This document shows positions 1 through 7,225 of a DNA stretch of 22,951 nt, piece after piece (position 1 is the stretch's first letter; each line of letters opens with the position of its first letter). Where the stretch lies: assembly GCF_001557235.1 (NCBI RefSeq), contig NZ_LSJI01000059.1:1-22951 (forward strand), read 5' to 3'. The notes under the pieces are model-generated. The model was not told where the DNA came from, made no database searches, and worked only from the letters and a program-made list of their open reading frames with translations. The DNA is from Phenylobacterium sp. CCH9-H3 (GTDB lineage: Bacteria > Pseudomonadota > Alphaproteobacteria > Caulobacterales > Caulobacteraceae). Position numbers and translations under genes: made by a program.

Positions 1-720
1 GGCCAGCACCCGCTCGGCCGCGGCCGCGTTCAGCCCCGCCCCCTTGGTGAAGTCGCCGCTCTCGTCCTTGCGCCCCTCGCCCAGCAAGAGGCGCACGCCG
101 TCCGGCCCCAGCCGGTCCAGCTTGTCCACCGCCCGCAGCACGGCCAGCTTCTGGCCCTCGTCGGCCACGCCGGCGGCGGTCATCAGGCCGTTCAGGAGCT
201 TGCGGTTGTTGATCTTGATCAGCGCCGATCCGGCCGGCAGGCCGGCGGCTTCCAGTCCCTCCACCGCCATGGCGATGATCTCGGCGTCCGCCTCGGGCCG
301 GGCCGAGCCCACCGTGTCGGCGTCGCACTGCACGAATTCGCGGAACCGCCCCGGGCCCGGCTTCTCGTTGCGCCACACCGGCCCGAAGGCATAGCGGCGG
401 AACGGCTTGGGCAGGGTCTCCCAGTTCTGCGCCGCGAACCGGGCCAGCGGCGCGGTCAGGTCGTAGCGCAGGGCCATCCACTGCTCGTCGTCGTCCTGCA
501 GGGCGAAGACGCCCTCGTTCGGCCGGTCGGCGTCGGGCAGGAACTTGCCCAGGGCGTCGGCGTATTCGAACGCCCCGGTCTCCAGCGGCTCGAAGCCCCA
601 GCGCTCATAGACCCCGCTCACGGCCGCCAGGATGGCGCGTTCGGCGACGACGTCCCGCGCGCGGCGGTCGATGAACCCGCGGGGGGCGCGGGCTTCGGGT
701 CTGTTGGGATCGCTGGTCAT
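1..720 (-). CDS. hisS: Histidyl-tRNA synthetase, N-terminal 240 residues (cut by window start)
   Basis: Class II aminoacyl-tRNA synthetase that charges tRNA-His in the cytoplasm. The visible part holds the catalytic N-terminal domain: PRGF near residues 13-16, the ATP/His-site stretch [11 protein letters not shown] (85-95), and motif 2 around [15 protein letters not shown] (115-129) followed by QCDADTVG. This motif 2 differs from the usual bacterial RxERPQ-GR form and resembles the diverged HisRS known from one alphaproteobacterial clade that includes Caulobacter, whose tRNA-His lacks the extra G-1; that link is family knowledge, not seen here. The C-terminal part and anticodon-binding domain lie outside the window. 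I chose the ATG at 720 because the conserved region follows directly. An in-frame ATG at 780 would add 20 residues and also has only a weak ribosome site (GAGAGA). The gene is preceded by a His-codon-rich leader ORF. Confidence 0.93.
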   Translation of the reverse strand, partial: MTSDPNRPEARAPRGFIDRRARDVVAERAILAAVSGVYERWGFEPLETGAFEYADALGKFLPDADRPNEGVFALQDDDEQWMALRYDLTAPLARFAAQNWETLPKPFRRYAFGPVWRNEKPGPGRFREFVQCDADTVGSARPEADAEIIAMAVEGLEAAGLPAGSALIKINNRKLLNGLMTAAGVADEGQKLAVLRAVDKLDRLGPDGVRLLLGEGRKDESGDFTKGAGLNAAAAERVLA

Positions 721-824
721 GGCCGCGCGCTTACCGGCTGCGGCGGCCTCACTCAAGGAATCGTCTCGGGAAGGGCTCATCGTCGTCTCTCTGAGAAGGA
801 GGTCGACGGACGAAGCTGAAGGTT

Positions 825-941
825 CGAGCCCCGTCCGCTGGTGCGGGGCTCGGAAGGGGGGATCGCCTAAGCCACGAGCCCGCCAGCCGATCCCGCGAGG
901 GTCGGATGGTGATGGCCGTGATGGTGCGCGGTCCGCGTCAT
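825..941 (-). promoter_or_regulatory. Candidate histidine attenuator ahead of hisS
   Basis: Minus-strand leader with the logic of a ribosome-mediated attenuator. The leader ORF (941-867) contains six His codons. Three pairings can be drawn. Stem A pairs GGGATCG (894-888) with CGATCCC (865-859). Stem B pairs GCGGGCTCG (883-875) with CGAGCCCCGC (852-843), with one bulged base. Stem C pairs CGAGCCCCG (852-844) with CGGGGCTCG (833-825), a perfect 9-bp stem with a 10-base loop. B excludes C because they share one arm, and B is incompatible with A as nested pairing. A ribosome stalled at the His codons (926-906) would cover the 5' arm of A and favour B, opening C. A ribosome that reaches the stop would leave C to form. 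No U-run follows C, so it may act through Rho or on translation rather than as a classic terminator. Confidence 0.72.
867..941 (-). CDS. His-rich leader peptide (hisL-like)
   Basis: A 24-codon ORF on the same strand as hisS, ending 147 bases before the hisS ATG at 720 (87 before the one at 780). It starts MTRTA and then carries HHHGHHH at residues 6-12, encoded by mixed CAC and CAT codons, and ends with TAG at 869-867. Runs of the cognate amino acid are the hallmark of leader peptides in attenuators, and the gene downstream is the His-tRNA synthetase. The Shine-Dalgarno is weak (AGAAG about 10 bases upstream), but a promoter predicted at 952-980 would start the transcript only a few bases before the ATG, so translation may be nearly leaderless, which is common in Caulobacter. 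The peptide itself probably has no function; its translation is the sensor. Confidence 0.72.
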   Translation of the reverse strand: MTRTAHHHGHHHPTLAGSAGGLVA

Positions 942-951
942 GACGGCCGCG

Positions 952-983
952 CTTCTAGCGGATGTTCGTGACCGAGTCACGAA
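952..983 (-). promoter_or_regulatory. Predicted hisS leader promoter with palindrome and GANTC site
   Basis: On the minus strand GTGACTC (980-974) and GCTAGAAG (959-952), 14 bases apart, resemble the Caulobacter housekeeping promoter (TTGACGS, N10-14, GCTANAWC). Overlapping the -35 is a perfect inverted repeat, TTCGTGAC-cga-GTCACGAA (965-983), which could be an operator. GAGTC at 974-978 is a GANTC site, the target of the CcrM cell-cycle methylase in Caulobacter. The expected transcription start is near 945, just ahead of the leader ATG at 941. Confidence 0.5.
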
Positions 984-1021
984 GGCGCCTGCGGCGAGGC
1001 CAGGGGCCCCGCCGCGCCCGC

Positions 1022-1312
1022 CTAGTTGCGCCGGCTGACGATGTCCTTGTTGGCGGCGCGGGTCTTGGCGCCCTGGCCGCGCATGGCCTCGGTGGGCTCG
1101 CCGCGCCGGGTGTGGTTGGCGGAGAAGGTGGCGGCCTCGCCCGCCGCCTCGCCCCACTCCTGCTCGGGATTGTCGGGCTGGCCCAGCTTGTGGATGTCGA
1201 CGTTCGCCGGGGTGCCGGCGCCCAGGTCGCCGGGCACGTCGCCGAGACCGGCGGCGTTGCGATCCGGCATGGCGCCCGTGGGGACGCCGGCGCCGTCGTT
1301 GCGATCAGCCAT
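1022..1312 (-). CDS. Small conserved-looking hypothetical protein (96 aa)
   Basis: Function unknown. The protein is short, hydrophilic and rich in Gly, Ala, Asn and charged residues. It has no predicted membrane segment or signal peptide and no Cys. The C-terminal half contains NVDIHKLGQPDNPEQEWGEA and then NHTRRGEPTEAMRGQGAKTR, ending KDIVSRRN, which looks like a low-complexity, probably disordered protein. I chose the ATG at 1312 because AGAGGAG lies about six bases upstream; the GTG at 1330 would put that ribosome site inside the gene. It is divergent from zapE (90-bp gap) and lies upstream of the hisS leader on the same strand. I have the impression that similar small proteins occur in other Caulobacterales and sphingomonads, but cannot name a family. 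Confidence 0.75.
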   Translation of the reverse strand: MADRNDGAGVPTGAMPDRNAAGLGDVPGDLGAGTPANVDIHKLGQPDNPEQEWGEAAGEAATFSANHTRRGEPTEAMRGQGAKTRAANKDIVSRRN

Positions 1313-1402
1313 GGGGTACTCCTCTTTCACTCCAGGGGGATCAACCCCGGGGCAGCCGGCCCGTTCCTTGCGCTCCGGCGTTCCCGCGGCTAGGCGGGGC
1401 GG

Positions 1403-2518
1403 ATGGCCTCAGCCCTGCAAGCCGCCTACGACGCCCGGGTCCGGGCGGGCGCCATCCGGCCCGACCCCGCCCAGGCCGCGGCGCTCGCGCCCCTGGTCCG
1501 CCTCGAGGCCGACCTGGCCGCCGCCCGGCCGGCGGGCGGCCTGCGCAAGCTGTTCCACAAGCCCGAGGGCCAGCGCGGCGTCTACCTGATCGGCCCGGTG
1601 GGGCGCGGCAAGTCCATGCTCATGGACCTCTTCTTCGAGACCTCGACCGAGACCTCCAAGCGCCGCACCCACTTCCACGTCTTCATGGGCGAGGTGCACC
1701 GCCTGATCGACGCCTGGCGCAAGGGCGACGCCGCCGCGCGCAAGACCCGCTTCGGCCAGCACAAGGGCGATGATCCCATCGTCCCCGTGGCCGACGTGGT
1801 GGCCGCTGAGGCCCGCCTGCTCTGCTTCGACGAGTTCCAGGTCACCGACATCGCCGACGCCATGATCCTGGGCCGCCTGTTCGAGGCCCTGTTCGCCCGC
1901 GGCGTGACCCTGGTGGCCACCTCCAACCGCCTGCCCGACGACCTCTACAGGAACGGCATCAACCGCCAGCTCTTCCTGCCCTTCATCGACCTCCTGAAGA
2001 GCAAGGTGGAGGTGGTGACCATCGCCGGTCCCCACGACTACCGGCTGGACCGCCTGCGCGCGACGGGCGTCTGGTTCTCCCCCATCGACCCGGACAACGA
2101 GCGCCAGTTCGACGCCCTCTGGCGCGAGATGCTGGGCCCCGAGGAGGAGAGCGGCGAGACGCTGGAGGTGCTGGGCCGCAAGGTCCACTTCCCGCACGCG
2201 TCCGGCGGCCTCCTGCGCGCCGGCTTCGGAAGCCTCTGCTCGGTCGCCCTCGGCCCCAACGACTACATCGCCCTGGCCGAGCGCTTCCACACCGTCTTCC
2301 TCGACGGCCTGCCCCGCCTGACCGCCAACCGGCGGGAGGAGGCCCGCCGCCTGGTGATCCTGGTGGACGCCCTCTACGAGGCCCGTACCCATCTGATCGT
2401 CCTGGCCGAGGCCGAGCCCACGAAGCTCTACCCCGAAGGCGACGGCGCCTTCGAATTCGAGCGCACCGCTTCCCGCCTCCAGGAGATGCGCTCGGCCGGC
2501 TGGCTCGAGGATCGCTAG
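1403..2518 (+). CDS. zapE: ZapE/AFG1-family cell division ATPase
   Basis: P-loop ATPase of the AFG1/ZapE family (E. coli ZapE, formerly YhcM), which associates with the Z-ring late in division and destabilises FtsZ polymers; the mitochondrial relative is Afg1/LACE1. At 371 residues it has the normal bacterial length. Walker A is GPVGRGKS (64-71), followed by MLMDLFFE, a family signature. The HFHVFMGEVHR stretch (90-100) is also typical. Walker B is LLCFDEFQVTDIADA (139-153), and a sensor-1 region follows in LVATSNRLPDDLYRNG. The ATG at 1403 starts the conserved N-terminal helix; its ribosome site is poor (GGGGCGG). In many alphaproteobacteria zapE sits near sdh or mdh genes; here sdh lies about 8 kb away. 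No signal peptide, so it acts in the cytoplasm. Confidence 0.93.
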   Translation: MASALQAAYDARVRAGAIRPDPAQAAALAPLVRLEADLAAARPAGGLRKLFHKPEGQRGVYLIGPVGRGKSMLMDLFFETSTETSKRRTHFHVFMGEVHRLIDAWRKGDAAARKTRFGQHKGDDPIVPVADVVAAEARLLCFDEFQVTDIADAMILGRLFEALFARGVTLVATSNRLPDDLYRNGINRQLFLPFIDLLKSKVEVVTIAGPHDYRLDRLRATGVWFSPIDPDNERQFDALWREMLGPEEESGETLEVLGRKVHFPHASGGLLRAGFGSLCSVALGPNDYIALAERFHTVFLDGLPRLTANRREEARRLVILVDALYEARTHLIVLAEAEPTKLYPEGDGAFEFERTASRLQEMRSAGWLEDR

Positions 2519-2611
2519 GCCCAACTGCTACAGGCCTGCAATTGTAGTTCTTCGAAACCACGGTATGGTCTCGCCGCGGCTGGGGAGGCCGCGCTGAGGG
2601 CGGGGCCGCAA

Positions 2612-4192
2612 ATGCAGAGCTTGAACCTTTCGCGCCGGGGCCTGATGGGCCTAGGCGTCGGCCTCCTGGCGTCCGGCGGCGCCCGGGCCGCCGACGGCCC
2701 GGTCGTGGAGACCACCGAGGGCCGCTACCGAGGCCGAATCGAGAACGGGGTCCAGGTCTTCCGCGGCATGCGCTACGGCGCGGACACCGGCGGCGCCGGC
2801 CGCTTCATGCCGCCCCGCCCGGCCGAGACCTTCGCGGGCGTCCGCGAGGCCTTCGAGTTCGGCGACCAGGCCCCCCAGCCGCGCACCATCCTGACCGTCC
2901 CCGGCCCCATCAGCGAGGACTGCCTGCGCATCAACGTCTGGACGCCGCATGCGGCGGGCCGGCGGCCCGTGCTCCTCTGGTTCCACGGCGGCGGCTTCGA
3001 GGCCGGCACCGGCTCCAGCGGGCTCTACGACGGCGCCAACATGGCCCGGCGCGGCGACGTGGTGGTCGTCACCGTCAACCATCGTCTCAACGTCTTCGGC
3101 TTCTGCGACCTCTCGGGGCCCCTCGGAGCCGACTTCGCCCAGTCCGGCAACGTCGGCTACCTGGACCTGGTGCTGGCCATGAAGTGGGTCCGCGCGAACA
3201 TCGCGGCCTTCGGCGGCGATCCCGGCAACGTCATGATCTACGGCCAGTCGGGCGGCGGCCGGAAGGTCAGCGTCTGCTTCGCCGGGACCGAGGCCGCCGG
3301 CCTGTTCCACAAGGGCGTCGTCCAGTCCGGCTCGCACCTGCGCGTCCACACCAAGGACCAGGCGGCGGCCCTGACCAACGCCCTCCTGAAGAAGCTGGAC
3401 CTCGCCCCCGCCGACGCGCGCAAGCTCCAGCAGGTCCCCATCGACCAGCTCGGCGCCGCCCAGCGCCAAGTGATCGCCGCCGCCGGTTATCGCTTCGAGC
3501 CGGTGATCGACGGGATCTCCTTCAAGGCCGATCCCTGGCTGCCCAACGCGCCGAAACAGACGGCCAAGGTCCCGCTGATGCTGGGCACGACCCAGACCGA
3601 ACTCTCCAACCAGCTCGGCCGCGACGAGGCCCTGTTCTCCATGGACGAGGCCGGCCTGAAGCAGAAGCTGGCCAGCATCGTCCCGCCCGAGGCCGTGGAC
3701 GAGGCGGTGCGGGTCTTCAAGGCCTCCACCCCCTCCGGCTCCAACGCCGAGATCTTCTTCAAGGCCGCCTCCTGGCGCGCCTACGTCACCAACGCCACGA
3801 CCATGGCCGAGAAGCGGCACGCTCAGAACGGCCGCAACAACCCGACTTGGGTCTATCAGGTCACCTGGCGCTCGCCGGTCCAGGGCGGACGGCGCTTCAG
3901 CGAGCACACCATCGACCTGCCGTTCATGTTCGACAACGTCGCCCGCGCCCCGCACCTGACCGGCCCGCCCAGCGACGAGACGAAGGCTATGACCGAGGCC
4001 ATGGCAAACGCCTGGCTGGCCTTTGCCAAAACCGGCGACCCGAACCACGCCGGCATCCCCAAATGGCCGACCTACGACGTGGCGAAGCGCCCCGTGATGC
4101 TGTTCGACGCGCCGCCGAAGCTCGTCAACGACCCCTTCCGTGAAGAGCGCCTGTTCATGGCGCAGTTCCCCGCCGTGCGCGGCGGCAGCTAG
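2612..4192 (+). CDS. Type-B carboxylesterase, Tat-exported (first of a tandem pair)
   Basis: Alpha/beta-hydrolase of the carboxylesterase type B family (pNB-esterase/cholinesterase group), 526 residues. The N-terminus has a twin-arginine signal (LSRRGLMGLG, residues 6-15) and a likely cleavage after ARA near residue 26, so the enzyme is expected in the periplasm or outside. The oxyanion hole is HGGGF (125-129). The nucleophile is Ser213 in GQSGGG. By family alignment the acid is Glu330 (GTTQTE) and the base His432 (SEHTIDLPFMFDN). The substrate cannot be told from sequence. It is followed after 12 bases by a second esterase, almost certainly cotranscribed. The upstream 93 bp carry a small hairpin (CGCGGC 2575-2580 with GCCGCG 2588-2593) but no clear promoter. 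Confidence 0.92.
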   Translation: MQSLNLSRRGLMGLGVGLLASGGARAADGPVVETTEGRYRGRIENGVQVFRGMRYGADTGGAGRFMPPRPAETFAGVREAFEFGDQAPQPRTILTVPGPISEDCLRINVWTPHAAGRRPVLLWFHGGGFEAGTGSSGLYDGANMARRGDVVVVTVNHRLNVFGFCDLSGPLGADFAQSGNVGYLDLVLAMKWVRANIAAFGGDPGNVMIYGQSGGGRKVSVCFAGTEAAGLFHKGVVQSGSHLRVHTKDQAAALTNALLKKLDLAPADARKLQQVPIDQLGAAQRQVIAAAGYRFEPVIDGISFKADPWLPNAPKQTAKVPLMLGTTQTELSNQLGRDEALFSMDEAGLKQKLASIVPPEAVDEAVRVFKASTPSGSNAEIFFKAASWRAYVTNATTMAEKRHAQNGRNNPTWVYQVTWRSPVQGGRRFSEHTIDLPFMFDNVARAPHLTGPPSDETKAMTEAMANAWLAFAKTGDPNHAGIPKWPTYDVAKRPVMLFDAPPKLVNDPFREERLFMAQFPAVRGGS

Positions 4193-4204
4193 GAGCCCCG
4201 TCAG

Positions 4205-5815
4205 ATGACCGATTTCAGCGCGAGCCGGCGGGCGATCCTGGGCGCAGCCGGCGCCTCCTTCGTCATGGCCGGCGTGGCCCGCGCCGCCACTACCGACATC
4301 TTCCCCGTCGTCGAGACCGCCGAGGGCCGCCTGCGCGGCCTGGTCTCCGGCGGGGTCAAGGTCTTCAAGGGCGTGCCCTACGGCGCCGACACCTCGGGCG
4401 CGAACCGCTTCCGGCCGCCCCAGCCGGTCAAGCCCTGGGCCGGCGTCCGCGATGCGCTGGACTACGGCAATGTCTGTCCCCAGATGCCCGGCGACCGCCG
4501 CAGCGACTACGCCAACCTGATCCAGCTCGACATCCAGCCGGGCGGCATGGGCGAGGACTGCCTGAACCTCAACGTCTGGACGCCCGAGATTTCGCGCACG
4601 GCGAAGAAGCCGGTGATCGTCCGCTTCCACGGCGGCGGCTTCTACGGCGGCTCCAGCAACTCGCCCGGCATGGACGGCGAGATGCAGGCCCGGCACGGCG
4701 ACTGCGTCGTGGTCAGCGTGAACCACCGCCTCTCCGCCTTCGGCTTCCTGCACCTGGCCGACAGCGGCGCGCCCGCGGATTTCGCCCAGTCGGGCATGGC
4801 CGGCCTGCTCGACCTGTCGGCGGCCCTGGCCTGGGTGAGGCGCAATATCGAGGCCTTCGGCGGCGACCCCGGCCGCGTGCTGATCATCGGCCAGTCCGGC
4901 GGCGGGGCGAAGGTGTCGGCCCTGATGGCCATGCCCTCAGCCCAGGGCCTGTTCCAACGCGCCGTCCAGATGAGCGGCGCCATGCTCCGCGTCGCCCCGC
5001 GCGAGCGGGCCAAGGCGACCGCGGACACCTTCCTCAAGGCCGTGAACCTCGGCGGCGGCGACATCCGCAAGCTGCAGGCGATCCCGGCCTATGACCTGCT
5101 CTCCGTTCAGGCCGATCTGGAAGCCGGCCAGCGGCTCCGGGGCGAGGCGCCGAATTCGTTCACGCCTGTGCTCGACGGCGTGGCCATGCCGCGCCACCCC
5201 TTCGACCCGGACGCCCCGGCCATCAGCGCCGACGTCCCCATGATCGTCTCCACGACCCTGGACGAGCGCACCTATCGCCAGCGGAACTTCGACGAGACCT
5301 GGGAAGGCGTGGCCAAGTCGTTCACCCCCCGCCTCGGCGCCCGCACGGCCGAGGTCCTGCAGATGTACCGCGACGAAGACCCTGCGGCGGCGCCCTACCT
5401 CATCCAGTCGCGGATCATCAGCGACATGGGCCGCGGCGCGAGCTTCGCCATGGCCGAGCGAAAGGCCGCCCTCGGCCGCGCGCCCGCCTATGTCTACCTG
5501 TGGAAGGCGCCCAGCCCCGCCTGGGACGGCCGCTACGGCGCGACCCACGGCGTCGACGTGGGCCCCAGCTCCCGCGAGATCCGCGGCGCTCTCCAGGGCC
5601 CCAACCCCAACAGCGCCCGCCTGTCCGAAGAACTGTCCTCGGCCATCGTCGCCCTCGCCGCCACGGGCGATCCCAACACCGCCAAGCTCCCCGCCTGGGC
5701 GCCCTACGACGCGACCCGCCGCACCACCATGGTCTTCGACAACCCCGCCACCCACGTGGAGACCGACTACCGCGGCGCCTTCCGCAAGCTCTGGGCCTCG
5801 GCCGGCGCCGCCTGA
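4205..5815 (+). CDS. Type-B carboxylesterase, Tat-exported (second of a tandem pair)
   Basis: A 536-residue paralogue of the preceding esterase. It has a twin-arginine signal ([11 protein letters not shown], 6-16; cleavage likely after ARA at 27), oxyanion hole HGGGF (142-146), nucleophile Ser231 in GQSGGG, probable acid Glu354 (STTLDE) and probable base His448 (GATHGVDV). Its ribosome site AGGAG overlaps the stop codon of the upstream gene, which indicates translational coupling. The two proteins are clearly related along their whole length but diverged, for example around the active-site His, where this copy lacks the common PF-F motif after the His. This fits an old duplication with different substrates. 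Ester or lactone hydrolysis is supported; the actual substrate is not. Confidence 0.92.
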   Translation: MTDFSASRRAILGAAGASFVMAGVARAATTDIFPVVETAEGRLRGLVSGGVKVFKGVPYGADTSGANRFRPPQPVKPWAGVRDALDYGNVCPQMPGDRRSDYANLIQLDIQPGGMGEDCLNLNVWTPEISRTAKKPVIVRFHGGGFYGGSSNSPGMDGEMQARHGDCVVVSVNHRLSAFGFLHLADSGAPADFAQSGMAGLLDLSAALAWVRRNIEAFGGDPGRVLIIGQSGGGAKVSALMAMPSAQGLFQRAVQMSGAMLRVAPRERAKATADTFLKAVNLGGGDIRKLQAIPAYDLLSVQADLEAGQRLRGEAPNSFTPVLDGVAMPRHPFDPDAPAISADVPMIVSTTLDERTYRQRNFDETWEGVAKSFTPRLGARTAEVLQMYRDEDPAAAPYLIQSRIISDMGRGASFAMAERKAALGRAPAYVYLWKAPSPAWDGRYGATHGVDVGPSSREIRGALQGPNPNSARLSEELSSAIVALAATGDPNTAKLPAWAPYDATRRTTMVFDNPATHVETDYRGAFRKLWASAGAA

Positions 5816-5849
5816 GCGGTGAAGCACCTTCGAACGTCAGGGGCGGGTT

Positions 5850-5863
5850 GGGCGCCGGCGCCC
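5850..5863 (+). terminator. GC-rich palindrome after the esterase pair
   Basis: A perfect 14-base palindrome, GGGCGCCGGCGCCC, begins 34 bases after the second esterase stop and is followed by a pyrimidine stretch (CTCTTCC) but no U-run. It is the only candidate 3' end signal before the repeats; weak evidence. Confidence 0.3.
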
Positions 5864-5874
5864 CTCTTCCCGGT

Positions 5875-5924
5875 CGTCATCCCGGGCGTAGCGCTCGCCA
5901 GAGCGCGGAGACCCGGGACCCAGC
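5875..5924 (+). repeat. 50-bp dispersed palindromic repeat, copy 1
   Basis: An imperfect palindrome with outer arms TCCCGGG / CCCGGGA and inner hairpin GCGCTC-gcca-GAGCGC. It matches a second copy at 19892-19941 in opposite orientation at 48 of 50 positions. It lies between genes, in a spacer with no coding potential of its own, so it behaves like a REP-type or similar small interspersed palindrome. Any reading frame through it (giving a peptide with HPGRSARQSA) is not a gene. Confidence 0.85.
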
Positions 5925-6157
5925 AGACGCAACCCTGAAGCCGCGCAACGACAGATGACGCAATCTACGTCACGGCCTAGCTTCCGTCGCCCCTCTCCCT
6001 ACCCTCTCCCCTCTCGCTCCGCGGGAGGAGAGGAGATAGCGCGCAACGTCCGCTAACGGTCGGCTCCCGTCACCTGCAACGCGCCTCAAACCGGTCCCTC
6101 GGCGACCCGCACATAGCGGACCTTGCGAGCCGCCGCGTGGCGTCTGAAAGGCCCTTC

Positions 6158-6370
6158 ACCTCCCCTGCGAAGCGGGGGAGGGGGACCGGCCGCCGACCCC
6201 GGCCTCGAGCCGGGGGAAGAGCGGCTGGTGGAGGGGGCGAGCCGAAAGCTCGGCGGATCGGTCGGCGATTGATGGCGCAGTGCGCGGGCTCGCCCCCTCC
6301 ACCACGCGCTCTACGGCCGGCCGCGCCGACCTCGGCCCGTGGTCCCCCTCCCCCGCCTCGCAGGGGAGGT
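6158..6370. repeat. 213-bp nested inverted-repeat element (MITE-like)
   Basis: The outer arms are 30 bases each (6158-6187 and 6341-6370) and complementary except for one mismatch, beginning ACCTCCCCTGCGA. Inside are perfect 18-base arms (6226-6243 and 6287-6304) beginning TGGTGGAGGGGGCGAGCC, and a small hairpin CGAGC-cgaaa-GCTCG (6239-6252). No ORF inside looks real. The rest of the spacer 5816-6496 shows no gene; 5990-6040 is pyrimidine-rich and could be a further degenerate repeat. Such elements can fold into long hairpins in RNA and are probably non-autonomous mobile or REP-like sequences. Confidence 0.85.
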
Positions 6371-6496
6371 AAAAGTCAGCAATGAGCCCCTCCCGCACCT
6401 GATCGTCCCGCGGACAGACTTCCGGTATGACGGCTGACCCCCGCGGCGGCGGCCGGCTGGCCGCCGTACGCGCCAGCTACCACCGGAGTTTCGAAG

Positions 6497-7072
6497 ATGG
6501 ACGTTCGCACCGCTGACCCGGCCGACGAAGCGGCCGTCCTCGCCACGCTGACGCTGGCCTTCGCCACCGATCCGGTCACGCGCTACTGGTGGCCGCAGGC
6601 GAGCGACTACGCTCACTGGTGGCCGAAGGTCGTGCTGGCGCAGGGCGAGCCCGGCTTCGCGCAAGGGACGGTCTTCGTGACGCCGGGGTTCGAGGGGGCG
6701 GCGATCTGGCTGGCGCCCGGCGTGGAGGCCGATCCCGCGCGCATGGCCGCGCTCGACATGCCGGGCACGGAGGATGACGAACGGGTCGCCCAGGCGCTGC
6801 GTCAGGCCATGGCGCAATATCATCCGAGCACGCCCCACTGGTACCTCTGGACCCTGGGGGTGGACCCGCGCCTGCAGGGCCGCGGCGTGGGCTCGACCCT
6901 CCTGCGTCACGCCCTGGCGCGCATCGACGCGGACGGCGCCCCCGCCTATCTCGAAGCCTCCAACCCCGCGCTCATTCCGCTCTATGAGCGCCACGGCTTC
7001 GAGGTCGTCGGCCGGATCGAGGTCGAGGATGTTCCGCCCCTGACCCCGATGTTTCGCCCCGCCAGGTCATAG
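6497..7072 (+). CDS. GNAT-family N-acetyltransferase
   Basis: A 191-residue acetyl-CoA-dependent acetyltransferase. The N-terminus MDVRTADPADEAAVLATLTLAFATDP is a typical GNAT start. Motif A is WYLWTLGVDPRLQGRGVGSTLL (115-136), with the acetyl-CoA pyrophosphate loop QGRGVG (127-132). Motif B follows as YLEASNPALIPLYERHGFEVV (151-171). The central insert is rich in Trp (RYWWPQ, HWWPK), as in GNATs resembling puromycin or toxin acetyltransferases. The substrate is unknown. GGAG eight bases before the ATG supports the start. It is followed on the same strand by the GH65 gene after 153 bp, so cotranscription is uncertain. Confidence 0.9.
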   Translation: MDVRTADPADEAAVLATLTLAFATDPVTRYWWPQASDYAHWWPKVVLAQGEPGFAQGTVFVTPGFEGAAIWLAPGVEADPARMAALDMPGTEDDERVAQALRQAMAQYHPSTPHWYLWTLGVDPRLQGRGVGSTLLRHALARIDADGAPAYLEASNPALIPLYERHGFEVVGRIEVEDVPPLTPMFRPARS

Positions 7073-7225
7073 CCGGCGGACACGCCAGACGGCGCCTGCG
7101 AGCCGCGCAGGACGCCGCGCCGCCGAGCTCGCACGGCGCGGCTTCACATTCAGCGAAGCTGGTGACCCCGCGACGGCTCGTGCGTTGTCGGTGCGTCGAC
7201 AATCCGCGCATCCAAGGTCCAGCTC

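Noticed and set aside
821..852. GGTTCGAGCCCC, resembling a tRNA T-loop on the plus strand.
   Set aside because: No cloverleaf can be drawn; it is better explained as stem C of the hisS leader.
2651..4753. A 700-codon open frame antisense to the esterases.
   Set aside because: Same GC artefact; no recognisable motif, and the sense strand encodes clear esterases.
5500..5958. Frames running through the 50-bp palindrome.
   Set aside because: They overlap the esterase in another frame and then the repeat; typical repeat-derived false ORF.
5816..6496. CRISPR array, because of several repeats in the spacer.
   Set aside because: The repeats are inverted arms, not regularly spaced direct repeats with unique spacers; no cas genes.
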